Positions 1 through 8,600 of a stretch of DNA of 64,000 bases are shown piece after piece. A program made the position numbers and the translations under genes. The notes below the pieces were generated by a model that did not search any database, had not been told where the DNA came from, and saw only the letters and a program-made list of their open reading frames with translations. Source of the DNA: Limnohabitans sp. Rim8. GTDB lineage: Bacteria > Pseudomonadota > Gammaproteobacteria > Burkholderiales > Burkholderiaceae_C. The stretch is from assembly GCF_945901735.1 (NCBI RefSeq), contig NZ_CAMDLM010000015.1, positions 1 through 64,000 on the forward strand, in the 5' to 3' direction. The stretch's first letter is position 1, and each line of letters opens with the position of its first letter.

Positions 1-863
1 TCGCCTTCGGGCAGGGCCCAGAACAGGCGGTCGGGAATGACCTGGCCCATGCCGGGCCGAAAGCCTTCGTCCAGGCACCGGTCCAGGTAATGCAGGGCTT
101 CGCTGGTGGCTTCGGGCAGGTCCATGCCGGTGGCCAGCAAGGCGGCCAAAGCGGCTGTGAGCGTGTCGCCCGCACCCGCAAACACCGCCTCGATGCGTTC
201 AAACTTTTCGTGGGCCAGCACGGTTTCGGGTGAGGCCAGCACGTTGTCGATGTGTTGCTCGGGCAAGGGCAGACCGGTCACCAGGGTGTAGGGCACACCC
301 AGCTCGGCGGCTGCTTTTGCGATGTCGCGCGGGCCGGGGTTGCGATCGCCACTCCAGTCGGGCAGCAGCCAGCGGCGCAGCGTGCTGTGGTGGCCGACCA
401 ACACGCTGGTTTGTGGCAGCAGCAGTTCGCGAAAAGCGTCCAGGTAGGCGTCGATCTTGTCTTCTTCCCACCATGACAAGTTGGGCATGTAGGCCACAAC
501 CGGCACGCCGTCGTAGTCGTCCGACAGTTCGGCGATCACCGCCAAACTCTCGGGCGTGCCGACAAAGCCCACTTTGATGACCTGCACCGGAACATCTTCG
601 GCCACGGCGCGGGCTTGGTCGTGCACAGCCTCGTCGTCGAGTGCAAAAAAGTCGGTGATGCCGCTGGTGTCGCGCACATAAGTGCCGGTGCAAATCGGCA
701 TGCAGTGCGCCCCCACCGAGGCCATGGCCACCGAGTCACAGCTCAGGCCGCCAGCGCCGCTGGGGTCGTTGGCATTGAAAGACAGCACGCAGGCCAAGCT
801 GGCCAACTCTTCGTCATCCAGAAGTTGTTCGATGTCGGTGTTGGGGGTCTTGGAATCGGTCAT
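1..863 (-). CDS. thiD: Hydroxymethylpyrimidine/phosphomethylpyrimidine kinase, 3' end beyond the window
   Basis: PfkB-type (ribokinase-fold) kinase that phosphorylates the hydroxymethylpyrimidine precursor of thiamin in the cytosol. Translating leftward from the ATG at 863 gives an open frame to the window edge. It contains NANDPSGAGGL near residue 29, the counterpart of the usual GTDPSGGAG motif, and FAGAGDTLTAAL near the far end, the GxGD anion-hole and catalytic Asp motif of the fold. The first motif deviates from the common ThiD form, so a ThiD-like kinase with shifted specificity is possible. It is divergent from the rubredoxin gene. The C-terminus is missing because the window ends. Confidence 0.8.
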   Translation of the reverse strand, partial: MTDSKTPNTDIEQLLDDEELASLACVLSFNANDPSGAGGLSCDSVAMASVGAHCMPICTGTYVRDTSGITDFFALDDEAVHDQARAVAEDVPVQVIKVGFVGTPESLAVIAELSDDYDGVPVVAYMPNLSWWEEDKIDAYLDAFRELLLPQTSVLVGHHSTLRRWLLPDWSGDRNPGPRDIAKAAAELGVPYTLVTGLPLPEQHIDNVLASPETVLAHEKFERIEAVFAGAGDTLTAALAALLATGMDLPEATSEALHYLDRCLDEGFRPGMGQVIPDRLFWALPEG

Positions 864-967
864 TGAAGGTCAAATGTCAGGGGGCCATGGCACCCCAGAC
901 AGGGCGTGTGTTGAATGGGCCGATACAATCAATTTATTCTATTCGACTCTCTGATTGCGACACTGTG

Positions 968-1138
968 ATGGAACACAAAACCTGGATGTGCCTGATTTGC
1001 GGCTGGATTTACGACGAAGCCGAGGGCGACCCCGAGCACGGCATTGCGCCGGGCACCCAATGGGCAGACGTGCCCATGAACTGGACTTGCCCCGAATGCG
1101 CGGCCCGCAAGGAAGACTTCGAGATGGTCGCCATCTGA
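968..1138 (+). CDS. Rubredoxin
   Basis: A 56-residue one-iron electron-transfer protein. The four iron-ligand cysteines sit in two pairs, C8/C11 (CLICG) and C41/C44 (CPECA), with the conserved W-x-Y core and NWTCPEC typical of rubredoxins that serve alkane hydroxylases or other oxygen-linked electron transfer. The frame is open further upstream, but the ATG at 968 gives the normal rubredoxin length. A TACAAT hexamer at 924-929 is a plausible -10 with a short leader. The gene ends exactly where the convergent photolyase gene ends. The electron partner cannot be told from this context. Confidence 0.93.
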   Translation: MEHKTWMCLICGWIYDEAEGDPEHGIAPGTQWADVPMNWTCPECAARKEDFEMVAI

Positions 1139-2614
1139 TCAGTCCGCGCCTTTCTTGACCACGGCATAACGGGCCAGCGTTTTCTCGCGGGCTTCGGAGT
1201 GGTCAACGATGGGGGCCGGGTAGGTTTTGCCGATCACCAGCCCCGCGGCTTGCAATTCCATGGGTTTGGCCAGCCAGGGGGCGTGCAATGCGGCGGTGGA
1301 CAGGGCTGCCAATTCGGGCACATAGCGGCGGATGAATTTGCCTTCAGGGTCAAACTTTTCGCTTTGGCTGATCGGGTTGAAGATGCGAAAGTAAGGCTGT
1401 GCATCGCACCCGCTGGAGCTGGCCCACTGCCAGCCGCCGTTGTTGGCCGACAGATCAAAGTCGTTCAAATGCGTGGCAAAGTACTTTTCGCCCCAGCGCC
1501 AGTCAATGCCCAGATCTTTGACCAAAAAGCTCGCTACCACCATGCGCAGGCGGTTGTGCATGTAGCCCGTTTGGTTGATTTGGCGCATGGCCGCGTCCAC
1601 CAGCGGGTAGCCGGTGCGGGCCCCGCACCAAGCGTCAAACAGCTTGTGGGCGTGGGGGCCGTGTTCCCAGCGGATCGCGTCGTAGTCGGGCTTGAAGCTT
1701 TTGCCTTGCCCCACATGCGCAAAGTTGTGCAGCACCTGCACATAAAAGTCGCGCCAAATCAACTCTGACAGCCACACACTGGCCCCAACGCTGCCCGCCA
1801 GCATGCGTGGGTGCGCCTCGCGGGCCAGTTGGCGGATCGACACCGTGCCAAAGCGCAAATGCACGCTCAGGTAACTGGGGCCTTTGACGGCCGGGAAGTT
1901 GCGGGTGTCTTCGTAGTGGTCAATGCGGGTCAAAAAGTCTTGCAGCAAGGCCTGCGCGCCCGACTCCCCCGTGGGGATTTTCAGGGCAAGCAGGTTGGTG
2001 GGCTCAAATCCCATGTCGTGCAGGCTGGGCACCGGATGCGCCAAGTCATCGGGGCGCGGGGCCAGCCGTTGGGCCAGTTGGGTCACCTCGAAAGCCTGCA
2101 GGTCTTCGGGCGAGACTTTTTTCAGCCAAGCGTTTTTGTAGGGCGTGAACACGCTGAAGGGCTTGTTCATTTGGGTCAGCACCTCGTGGCGCTCAAACAC
2201 CACATGGTCTTTGAAGGTGTGCAGCACGATGCCGTGGTCGGCCAGGTGGCCGCGCACCTGAATGTCGCGGGCCAGCGCCAGAGGTTCGTCATCGTGGTTG
2301 GCAAACACCACTTGGGCCTGCAGGTGCTGGGCCAGTTTGACGATTTTGTCCTTGGCCACGCCGTGGCGCACGATCAGGCCTGCCTGCGGGTGGCCGGCCA
2401 GGGCGCGCAATCGGGCGTCGACCTCGACCAGCGACTCGCGGATGAACTCGACCCGGCGGTCGGCGCGGGGCAGGGCGTCCAGGATCTCGGTGTCGAACAC
2501 GAACACCACATGCACCCGCTGACAGTGCTGCAAGGCATGGTGCAGGGCGGCGTGGTCACTTACGCGCAGGTCGCGCCGCAGCCAGACCAGGCCGCAAGAA
2601 AAAGGGGTTGCCAT
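1139..2614 (-). CDS. phrB: Deoxyribodipyrimidine photolyase
   Basis: Light-dependent FAD enzyme that splits UV-induced pyrimidine dimers. The 491-residue product starts with the N-terminal alpha/beta antenna-domain motif GLVWLRRDLRVSDH. It ends with the FAD-binding helical domain, where WSELIWRDFY-like (here LSELIWRDFY), GYPLVDAAMRQ, MHNRLRMVVASFLVKDL and the DLSANNGGWQW segment are conserved in class I CPD photolyases. The ATG at 2614 places the antenna domain at the usual distance from the N-terminus; another in-frame start lies 27 bases upstream. It faces yqgE across a short divergent spacer. Cryptochrome-like function is possible but the class I bacterial features favour repair. Confidence 0.93.
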   Translation of the reverse strand: MATPFSCGLVWLRRDLRVSDHAALHHALQHCQRVHVVFVFDTEILDALPRADRRVEFIRESLVEVDARLRALAGHPQAGLIVRHGVAKDKIVKLAQHLQAQVVFANHDDEPLALARDIQVRGHLADHGIVLHTFKDHVVFERHEVLTQMNKPFSVFTPYKNAWLKKVSPEDLQAFEVTQLAQRLAPRPDDLAHPVPSLHDMGFEPTNLLALKIPTGESGAQALLQDFLTRIDHYEDTRNFPAVKGPSYLSVHLRFGTVSIRQLAREAHPRMLAGSVGASVWLSELIWRDFYVQVLHNFAHVGQGKSFKPDYDAIRWEHGPHAHKLFDAWCGARTGYPLVDAAMRQINQTGYMHNRLRMVVASFLVKDLGIDWRWGEKYFATHLNDFDLSANNGGWQWASSSGCDAQPYFRIFNPISQSEKFDPEGKFIRRYVPELAALSTAALHAPWLAKPMELQAAGLVIGKTYPAPIVDHSEAREKTLARYAVVKKGAD

Positions 2615-2676
2615 CGGGGTTTGCCGGTTTGAGTCAAACAATGCACCCGTGACCCCGCCTGCAGAGTCGGGACCGC

Positions 2677-2682
2677 TAAAAT
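2677..2682 (+). promoter_or_regulatory. Probable -10 hexamer of a leaderless yqgE transcript
   Basis: TAAAAT lies only six bases before the yqgE ATG at 2689. If used as a -10, transcription would begin at or next to the start codon. I see no Shine-Dalgarno sequence. This is inference from spacing alone. Confidence 0.4.
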
Positions 2683-2688
2683 CGGTGC

Positions 2689-3312
2689 ATGACAGCTGAT
2701 TCTGCCTCCATTGACCTCAAGCATCATTTCCTGATCGCCATGCCCGGGTTGGAGGACGAGACATTCGCCCGCAGCGTCGTCTACCTGTGCGAGCACAGCC
2801 CCCGCGGGGCCATGGGCCTGATCATCAACAAACCCTCCGACATCAGCATGCGCCTCTTGTTTGACAAGGTGGATCTGCCTTTGCGCCGCGAAGACCTGAT
2901 GCAAAACCCGGTGGGCCATGGCGGCCCGGTGCAAACCGAGCGCGGCTTTGTGCTGCACGACCCCTTGCGCGGCCCTTTTCACGACCCCCTGCGCACGGAC
3001 CAGCCCGAACAAGAAGGCGCGGCCTACGCCTCGACGCTCACCGTGCCCGGTGGGCTGGAGATGACGACCTCGCGCGACGTGCTCGAAGCCCTGTCGTCTG
3101 GCGCAGGCCCGCGCCGCGTGCTGGTCACGCTGGGCTATGCGTCTTGGGGCGAAGGGCAGCTTGAATCCGAGCTGGGCGAAAACACCTGGCTGACGGTGGC
3201 GGCCTCGGCCGAAGTGATTTTTGAGGTGCCCATGGCCGAGCGCTACGACCGCGCCCTGGACTTGCTGGGCCTCAAAAGCTGGATGCTCTCGCCTGACGCG
3301 GGGCACGCATGA
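2689..3312 (+). CDS. yqgE: YqgE/AlgH family protein
   Basis: A 207-residue member of the YqgE/AlgH (DUF179) family, recognised by HHFLIAMPGLEDETFARSV at the N-terminus, GAMGLIINKP near residue 41 and the C-terminal LGYASWGEGQLE segment. The molecular function is not settled; AlgH was linked to alginate regulation in Pseudomonas. It heads a tightly spaced set, overlapping ruvX by four bases, and continues into the pyr genes. This yqgE-ruvX-pyrR-pyrB-pyrC' order is familiar in beta- and gammaproteobacteria. No Shine-Dalgarno sequence is obvious before the ATG. Confidence 0.93.
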   Translation: MTADSASIDLKHHFLIAMPGLEDETFARSVVYLCEHSPRGAMGLIINKPSDISMRLLFDKVDLPLRREDLMQNPVGHGGPVQTERGFVLHDPLRGPFHDPLRTDQPEQEGAAYASTLTVPGGLEMTTSRDVLEALSSGAGPRRVLVTLGYASWGEGQLESELGENTWLTVAASAEVIFEVPMAERYDRALDLLGLKSWMLSPDAGHA

Positions 3313-3725
3313 GCAGCACCCCCGATCCAGCCGTCCCGTCCCAACACCAGAGTTTTCTGGCCTTTGACTATGGCCTCAAGCGCACCGGCGTGGCCGTGGG
3401 CAACCGGTTGATGAAATCGGCCACCCCGCAAGGCACGATTGCTGCCGAGGGCGACGCCCGCTTTGAGCACATCGCCAAACGCATCAAGGAATGGCAACCC
3501 GACGCACTGGTGATCGGCGTGCCCACCCATCCCGATGGCGGTGAGCATGAAAACACCTTGCGCGCCCGCAAGTTCGGCCGCCAGTTGCGCGGCCGTTTTG
3601 GCCTGTCGGTGTACGAGGTGGACGAGCGTTACACCACCACCGAAGCGCATTCTTATGGCGCCAAAGACGCCGATGCGGCGGCGGCGGCGATCATTCTGGA
3701 CCAATTCTTAAGGAGCCTGCCATGA
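3309..3725 (+). CDS. ruvX: RuvX/YqgF family Holliday junction resolvase-like / pre-16S rRNA nuclease
   Basis: A 138-residue RNase H-fold nuclease. FLAFDYGLKRTGVAVGN carries the first catalytic Asp. VIGVPTHPDGGEH and YEVDERYTTTEA carry the other conserved acidic positions, and the C-terminal DADAAAAAIILDQFL segment supplies the last acidic residue. In E. coli the YqgF protein processes the 5' end of 16S rRNA; a resolvase role was proposed from structure. It overlaps yqgE and pyrR by four bases on each side, so translational coupling is likely. Confidence 0.93.
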   Translation: MSSTPDPAVPSQHQSFLAFDYGLKRTGVAVGNRLMKSATPQGTIAAEGDARFEHIAKRIKEWQPDALVIGVPTHPDGGEHENTLRARKFGRQLRGRFGLSVYEVDERYTTTEAHSYGAKDADAAAAAIILDQFLRSLP

Positions 3726-4222
3726 GTGCTTTGGCGTTGAATGCAGAAGCCCTGTACCAAGAACTCTTGCGCGGCGTGCGCAGCCTGTGTCGGGACAACA
3801 CCCGCCTTGTGGGCATCACCTCGGGTGGCGCCTGGCTGGCCCAGCGCCTGCAACGCGACCTGGGCCTGGCCGGTGAAGCGGGTCAGGTGTCTTCGGTCAT
3901 GCACCGCGACGACTTTGCCCAGCGCGGCTTGTCGGCGGGTGGTCAGACCAGCCTGCCGTTTGAGGTGGCTGGGGCCGACATCCTGATCCTTGACGATGTG
4001 CTCTACACCGGACGCACGATTCGCGCCGTGCTGAACGAAATCTTTGACTATGGCCGCCCCGCCCGCGTGCAGCTGGCGGTGCTGGTGGACCGGGGTGGGC
4101 GTCAGCTGCCGGTGCAGGCCGACTTCGCCGCTGCCCGCGTGGCCCTGCCCGAGACCCAATCTCTGGCGCTGGCCCGCGACGAGGCGGGTCGATTCAGTTT
4201 CGAAGTGGAGAACAAAGCCTGA
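3722..4222 (+). CDS. pyrR: PyrR-type bifunctional regulator / uracil phosphoribosyltransferase
   Basis: A type I phosphoribosyltransferase of 166 residues. [17 protein letters not shown] is the PRPP-binding loop, and [15 protein letters not shown] closes the fold as in PyrR. In Gram-positives PyrR binds the pyr mRNA; in Pseudomonas-type pyrR-pyrB-pyrC' operons its regulatory role is less certain. It overlaps ruvX by four bases and lies 16 bases before pyrB. I found no convincing attenuator hairpin in the short spacer, so RNA-based control of pyrB is not shown here. Confidence 0.9.
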   Translation: MSALALNAEALYQELLRGVRSLCRDNTRLVGITSGGAWLAQRLQRDLGLAGEAGQVSSVMHRDDFAQRGLSAGGQTSLPFEVAGADILILDDVLYTGRTIRAVLNEIFDYGRPARVQLAVLVDRGGRQLPVQADFAAARVALPETQSLALARDEAGRFSFEVENKA

Positions 4223-4238
4223 TCAAGGTAAGAACAAC

Positions 4239-5204
4239 ATGCTCTACAAACGCAACAACCCCCAACTCAACCAAAACGGCGAGCTGATCCACCTGCTCTC
4301 CACCGAAGGCTTGTCCAAGGACATCCTCACCCACATCCTGGACACCGCGGCCAGCTTCGTCAGCGTGAGCGACCGCGAGGTCAAAAAAGTGCCCCTCTTG
4401 CGCGGCAAGAGCGTGTTCAACCTGTTCTTTGAAAACAGCACCCGCACGCGCACGACCTTTGACATCGCGGCTACCCGCTTGTCGGCCGATGTGTACACGC
4501 TGGACATTGCCCGCTCATCTGCAGCCAAGGGCGAGTCACTGCTCGACACGATTGCCAATCTGAGCGCGATGGCCGCCGACGTCTTTGTGGTGCGCCACAG
4601 TGAGTCGGGCGCGCCCTACCTGATTGCCCAACACGTTGCGCCCCATGTGCATGTGGTCAACGCGGGTGACGGACGGCACGCTCACCCCACCCAAGGGCTG
4701 CTGGACATGTACACCATCCGGCACTACAAGAAAGATTTTTCCAACCTCACCGTGGCCATCGTGGGCGATGTGCTGCACTCGCGCGTGGCCCGTTCGGACA
4801 TCCACGCGCTCACCACACTGGGTTGTGCTGAAGTGCGTGTGGTCGGCCCCAAAACCTTGGTGCCGGCCGATATGGCGCAAATGGGTGTGCGCGTCTTCAA
4901 CAACCTCGAAGACGGCATCAAGGACTGTGACGTGGTCATCATGCTGCGCCTGCAAAACGAGCGCATGAGCGGCGCGCTGCTGCCGTCCAGCCAGGAATAC
5001 TTCGAGAGCTTTGGCCTCACCCCCGAAAAACTCCAACGCGCCAAGCCCGACGCCATCGTTATGCACCCGGGCCCCATCAACCGGGGGGTCGAGATCGACT
5101 CTGCTGTGGTCGATGGCCAGCAAAGCGTGATCCTGCCGCAGGTGACTTTTGGCATCGCGGTGCGCATGGCGGTGATGAGCATCGTCGCGGGCAACGAGGC
5201 ATGA
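4239..5204 (+). CDS. pyrB: Aspartate carbamoyltransferase catalytic chain
   Basis: Catalyses carbamoyl phosphate plus aspartate to carbamoyl aspartate, the committed pyrimidine step. The frame is open upstream inside pyrR, but the ATG at 4239 after AAGGTAAGAACAAC gives the normal 321 residues. [11 protein letters not shown] (residues 64-74) is the carbamoyl-phosphate loop, and [11 protein letters not shown] and [12 protein letters not shown] are the aspartate-domain signatures. No pyrI is present. In the Pseudomonas class B enzyme PyrB assembles with an inactive dihydroorotase-like chain, and the gene directly downstream fits that partner. Confidence 0.96.
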   Translation: MLYKRNNPQLNQNGELIHLLSTEGLSKDILTHILDTAASFVSVSDREVKKVPLLRGKSVFNLFFENSTRTRTTFDIAATRLSADVYTLDIARSSAAKGESLLDTIANLSAMAADVFVVRHSESGAPYLIAQHVAPHVHVVNAGDGRHAHPTQGLLDMYTIRHYKKDFSNLTVAIVGDVLHSRVARSDIHALTTLGCAEVRVVGPKTLVPADMAQMGVRVFNNLEDGIKDCDVVIMLRLQNERMSGALLPSSQEYFESFGLTPEKLQRAKPDAIVMHPGPINRGVEIDSAVVDGQQSVILPQVTFGIAVRMAVMSIVAGNEA

Positions 5205-5214
5205 GGACAAAAGC

Positions 5215-6507
5215 ATGAAGATCCTGATTCAAAACGGCCGGGTCATCGACCCCGCCAGCGGCTTTGACCAAATGGCCGATCTGGCCATTGCTGCGGGCCG
5301 CATCGTGGCCATGGGCCTGGTCCCCGCTGACTTCATCCCCAACCGCGTGATCGACGCCCAAGGCTGCATCGTGGCCCCGGGCCTGGTCGATCTGGCTGCG
5401 CGTCTGCGCGAGCCTGGCCAGGAACACGCGGGCATGCTGGAGAGCGAAATGGCCGCTGCGGTGGCCGGTGGCGTGACCAGCCTGGTCTGCCCGCCCGACA
5501 CAGACCCGGTGCTCGACGAACCGGGTCTGGTCGAGATGCTGCGTTACCGCGCCGAAAAACTGCACCAAGCCCGTGTGCTGCCGCTGGGTGCGCTCACGGT
5601 GGGCCTGAAGGGCGATGTGCTGACAGAAATGGGCCAACTCACGGCGGCCGGTTGCGTGGGTTTTTCTCAGGCCGAGGTGCCGATCCCCAGCACACAGGTG
5701 CTGCAACGTGCGCTGCAATACGCCAGCACCTTTGGCTACACCGTCTGGCTGCGCCCGCAAGAGCTGCACCTGGGCAAGGGCGTGGCCGCCAGCGGGGCCT
5801 TGGCCACACGCATGGGTTTGTCGGGCGTGTCGGTGGCGGCCGAAACCATTGCACTGCACACCATCTTCGAGCTGGTGCGTGCGACGCAAGCCCGGGTGCA
5901 CCTGTGCCGCATCAGCAGCGCCCTGGGCGTCGCGCTGGTGCGCCAGGCCAAGGCCGAGGGCCTGCCGGTCACGGCCGATGTGAGCATCAACTCGCTGCAC
6001 CTGACCGACACCGACATGGGCTACTTTGACAGCCGCGCCCGCTTGACGCCGGTGCTGCGCCAGCAGCGCGACCGCGATGCGCTGCGTGCGGGCCTGGCCG
6101 ATGGCACGCTGGACGTGCTGGTGTCGGACCACACCCCGGTCGATGCCGATGCCAAAGCGCTGCCCTTCGCAGAAGCCGAACCCGGCGCCACCGGCATGGA
6201 GCTGCTCTGGAGCCTGGCCCTCAAGTGGGGTCAAGAGGCCGATTTGTCTGTGCCGCAAGTGCTCTCGCGCATCACCGCTGACCCGGCCCGCGTGCTGGGC
6301 ACCACGCTGGGAATCCTGCAAGACTCGGTCGGCCATCTGGCTGTTGGGGGCGTTGCCGATGTGTGCGTGCTGTCCACCGAAGGGCATTGGCTGGTGAGTG
6401 ACGCTGCGCTGCGCAGCCAAGGCAAGAGCACACCGTTTTCCGGCTACGAGCTGCCCGGCCGCGTGCGGGCCACGGTGGTCGGCGGGCAAGTGGCATTTGA
6501 GGCCTGA
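5215..6507 (+). CDS. pyrC': Inactive dihydroorotase-like subunit (PyrC')
   Basis: A 430-residue amidohydrolase-fold protein aligned by eye with type I dihydroorotase. The first metal motif, normally DxHxHLREPG, reads DLAARLREPG, so the two zinc histidines are Ala61 and Arg63. Further in, the usual ICHVS and TPHHL histidines are replaced (LCRIS, SINSL), while the catalytic Asp region SDHTP remains. It therefore probably cannot bind the binuclear zinc centre. By analogy with Pseudomonas pyrC', it should be a structural partner needed for PyrB assembly. It follows pyrB by ten bases. A catalytic dihydroorotase must be encoded elsewhere. Confidence 0.9.
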   Translation: MKILIQNGRVIDPASGFDQMADLAIAAGRIVAMGLVPADFIPNRVIDAQGCIVAPGLVDLAARLREPGQEHAGMLESEMAAAVAGGVTSLVCPPDTDPVLDEPGLVEMLRYRAEKLHQARVLPLGALTVGLKGDVLTEMGQLTAAGCVGFSQAEVPIPSTQVLQRALQYASTFGYTVWLRPQELHLGKGVAASGALATRMGLSGVSVAAETIALHTIFELVRATQARVHLCRISSALGVALVRQAKAEGLPVTADVSINSLHLTDTDMGYFDSRARLTPVLRQQRDRDALRAGLADGTLDVLVSDHTPVDADAKALPFAEAEPGATGMELLWSLALKWGQEADLSVPQVLSRITADPARVLGTTLGILQDSVGHLAVGGVADVCVLSTEGHWLVSDAALRSQGKSTPFSGYELPGRVRATVVGGQVAFEA

Positions 6508-6560
6508 TCGGTGTTGCGCCATGGGGGCCAGTCTGGAAATGACCGCAGCATGAGGACAAG

Positions 6561-7301
6561 ATGCTGACCGTGTCTGCGATTTGGAGATTCCTGCGGGGAC
6601 TTTGGCATGTGCTCATGGGCATGTGGACCATTTACCTGCGCTTTCCCCAGCTGAGCCCCGAGCAGCGGGAAATGCGCGTGCAAGCCTGGGCGCTGCAGTT
6701 TCTGGCGCTGTGGGGCATCCATTTGCGGGTGCTGGGTCAACCGGTGCCCAACGGACCGGCGCTCATGGTGGCCAACCACATCTCATGGCTTGACATCCTG
6801 GTCATTCATGCGGCCAGGCACTGCCGATTCGTCTCCAAATCCGACATCCGCGACTGGCCGCTGGTGGGCATGTTGGCCACGGGTGCGGGCACGCTGTACA
6901 TCGAACGGACCAACCGCAAAGACGCGCTGCGCATGGTCAAAGACATGGCCGACGCCATGAGGAATGGCGATGTGGTGGCGGTGTTTCCTGAAGGCACCAC
7001 CAGCGACGGGCGCGAGTTGCTGCCCTTTCATGCCAACCTGATCCAGGCGGCCATCCAGGCCGAAGCCATGGTGCAGCCCATGTCGCTCAAATTCATCGAT
7101 GCCCAGACGGGCGAGCTCAGTTTGGCGCCGTGCTACATCGGCGATGACACCCTGATCGGCTCCATGTGGCGCACCCTGAAAGCCCGCCGCATCGAAGCCG
7201 TGGTGCACTTCGGCGAACCCCAAGCCGCCAACGGCCGGGATCGCCGCGCCTGGGCGCAGGATTTACGTGAAGAGGTGATTCGTTTGCGGGATACTTTGTA
7301 G
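6561..7301 (+). CDS. plsC: 1-acyl-sn-glycerol-3-phosphate acyltransferase family protein
   Basis: A membrane-associated acyltransferase of 246 residues that probably makes phosphatidic acid from lysophosphatidic acid. NHISWLD (residues 72-78) is the NHx4D catalytic box, FPEGTT (142-147) is the acceptor-binding box, and an N-terminal hydrophobic stretch runs over roughly residues 6-26. It lies 53 bases after pyrC' on the same strand. OlsA of the ornithine-lipid pathway belongs to the same family, so that role cannot be excluded, especially as an OlsB-like gene exists at 41.3 kb. Confidence 0.85.
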   Translation: MLTVSAIWRFLRGLWHVLMGMWTIYLRFPQLSPEQREMRVQAWALQFLALWGIHLRVLGQPVPNGPALMVANHISWLDILVIHAARHCRFVSKSDIRDWPLVGMLATGAGTLYIERTNRKDALRMVKDMADAMRNGDVVAVFPEGTTSDGRELLPFHANLIQAAIQAEAMVQPMSLKFIDAQTGELSLAPCYIGDDTLIGSMWRTLKARRIEAVVHFGEPQAANGRDRRAWAQDLREEVIRLRDTL

Positions 7302-7392
7302 GCCGCAGCGCAAGTGTTTGCACGACGGCATTCAGCGTCAGCCCAACTCGAGTCTCAAGCGGGCGACACAAAACACCCATTGGGCAGAATTT

Positions 7393-8553
7393 TCAAATGA
7401 ACTTGACTGGCTGATGTGGCGGGTCGGTGTGCTCAAAAACCGCTGCTTTGGCGCAGGGCATTTGGCACATTTCGCGGTTGTTCACAGGGCAGGCGCGGTT
7501 GAAGGTGACGACGTGGTCTACTTCGGCCCGAATACCGATCCATTCCCCAAGTTTGTGGTCGTGGTGGCTGGGCACATGGGCCATCAGCTGCTCGCCGCTG
7601 GCCAGGCGCAGGGTGTACAAAAACTCCGAGCCCCGAAAAGCCTTGCGGATGATTTCAGCCTTCACCGGGGCATCGTCGTCGTGCACGATGTCGTCGGCCC
7701 GCAGCAGCACGTCACACTGACCGTCTTGAAACGCGCAAGGCAAAGGGCATTCGCCCACATCGCGCAACTCACCCACCGGGGTACTGACCAGGATGTGTCC
7801 GTCCACTTCGCGCAGCGTGGCAGGGGTGAACACGCCATGGCCAATGAAGTCGGCCACAAAGCGGGTGGCCGGGCGATGGTAAAGGCTGTAGGCATCGTCC
7901 CACTGATGCAATTGGCCTTCGTTCATGACGCCGATCACGTCACCGATCGCAAAGGCTTCGAGCTGGTCGTGTGTGACCAGCAGGGCGGTGGCCTGGGCGG
8001 CTTTGAGGATGTTGCGCACCTCTTGGGCCAGGCGTTCGCGCAGGTCGATGTCCAGGTTGGAAAACGGCTCATCCAGCAGCAGCAAGTCGGGCTTGGGCGC
8101 CAAGGCGCGGGCCAGCGCCACGCGTTGCTGCTGGCCACCCGAGAGTTCGTGTGGAAAGCGCTTGTCAGAGCCGGTCAACCCCACGAGTTCCAGCACCTCG
8201 TCGACACGCTTTTGGCGCTCGGCTTTGGGCAGATGTTCCAGGCCAAAGCCGACGTTACGGCCCACGTCCATGTGCGGAAACAGCGCATAGTCCTGAAACA
8301 CCATGCCGATGCGTCGGCGCTCGGCCGGTTCGGTGTGGCCTTGTTCGCTGACCACCCGGTTGGACAATAAAATCTGGCCCCCCGTGACGGGTTCCAGCCC
8401 CGCCACCGCCCGCAGCAAAGTGGTTTTGCCGCAGCCAGAAGGCCCGATTAGCACGCCAATATCGCCCGATCGCAACCCAAGGTTGACCCCTCGCACGGCG
8501 TGCGTGGTGCTGCCAGGGTATTGGATGTCCAGTTGGCGCAGTTCTAGAAACAT
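7393..8553 (-). CDS. fbpC: Iron(III)-type ABC transporter ATP-binding protein
   Basis: ABC ATPase of 386 residues powering an importer. It has Walker A GPSGCGKT (37-44), Q-loop FQDYALFPH, signature LSGGQQQR (137-144), Walker B LLLLDEP (157-163) and the LLVTHDQ switch. The C-terminal 150 residues form a TOBE-like regulatory region. The end is extended and cysteine-containing (CPVNNREMCQMPCAKA), which is unusual. The partner permease is divergent 47 bases away. No binding protein is nearby, so the Fe(III) assignment rests on family resemblance; thiamine, sulfate or spermidine ATPases are related. Confidence 0.75.
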   Translation of the reverse strand: MFLELRQLDIQYPGSTTHAVRGVNLGLRSGDIGVLIGPSGCGKTTLLRAVAGLEPVTGGQILLSNRVVSEQGHTEPAERRRIGMVFQDYALFPHMDVGRNVGFGLEHLPKAERQKRVDEVLELVGLTGSDKRFPHELSGGQQQRVALARALAPKPDLLLLDEPFSNLDIDLRERLAQEVRNILKAAQATALLVTHDQLEAFAIGDVIGVMNEGQLHQWDDAYSLYHRPATRFVADFIGHGVFTPATLREVDGHILVSTPVGELRDVGECPLPCAFQDGQCDVLLRADDIVHDDDAPVKAEIIRKAFRGSEFLYTLRLASGEQLMAHVPSHHDHKLGEWIGIRAEVDHVVTFNRACPVNNREMCQMPCAKAAVFEHTDPPHQPVKFI

Positions 8554-8559
8554 GGTTGT

Positions 8560-8593
8560 GATTGTAGGCAGGTTGTTTTGCGCTCCTACAATC
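8560..8593. promoter_or_regulatory. Symmetric divergent promoter between ATPase and permease genes
   Basis: A perfect inverted repeat of nine bases, GATTGTAGG (8560-8568) and CCTACAATC (8585-8593), is separated by 16 bases. Each arm contains TACAAT, a good -10 hexamer. The plus copy (8587-8592) ends eight bases before the permease ATG and the minus copy (8566-8561) ends seven bases before the ATPase ATG. Both mRNAs could therefore be leaderless. The symmetry could also be an operator that regulates both genes together. Confidence 0.5.
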
Positions 8594-8600
8594 CAAGCTT

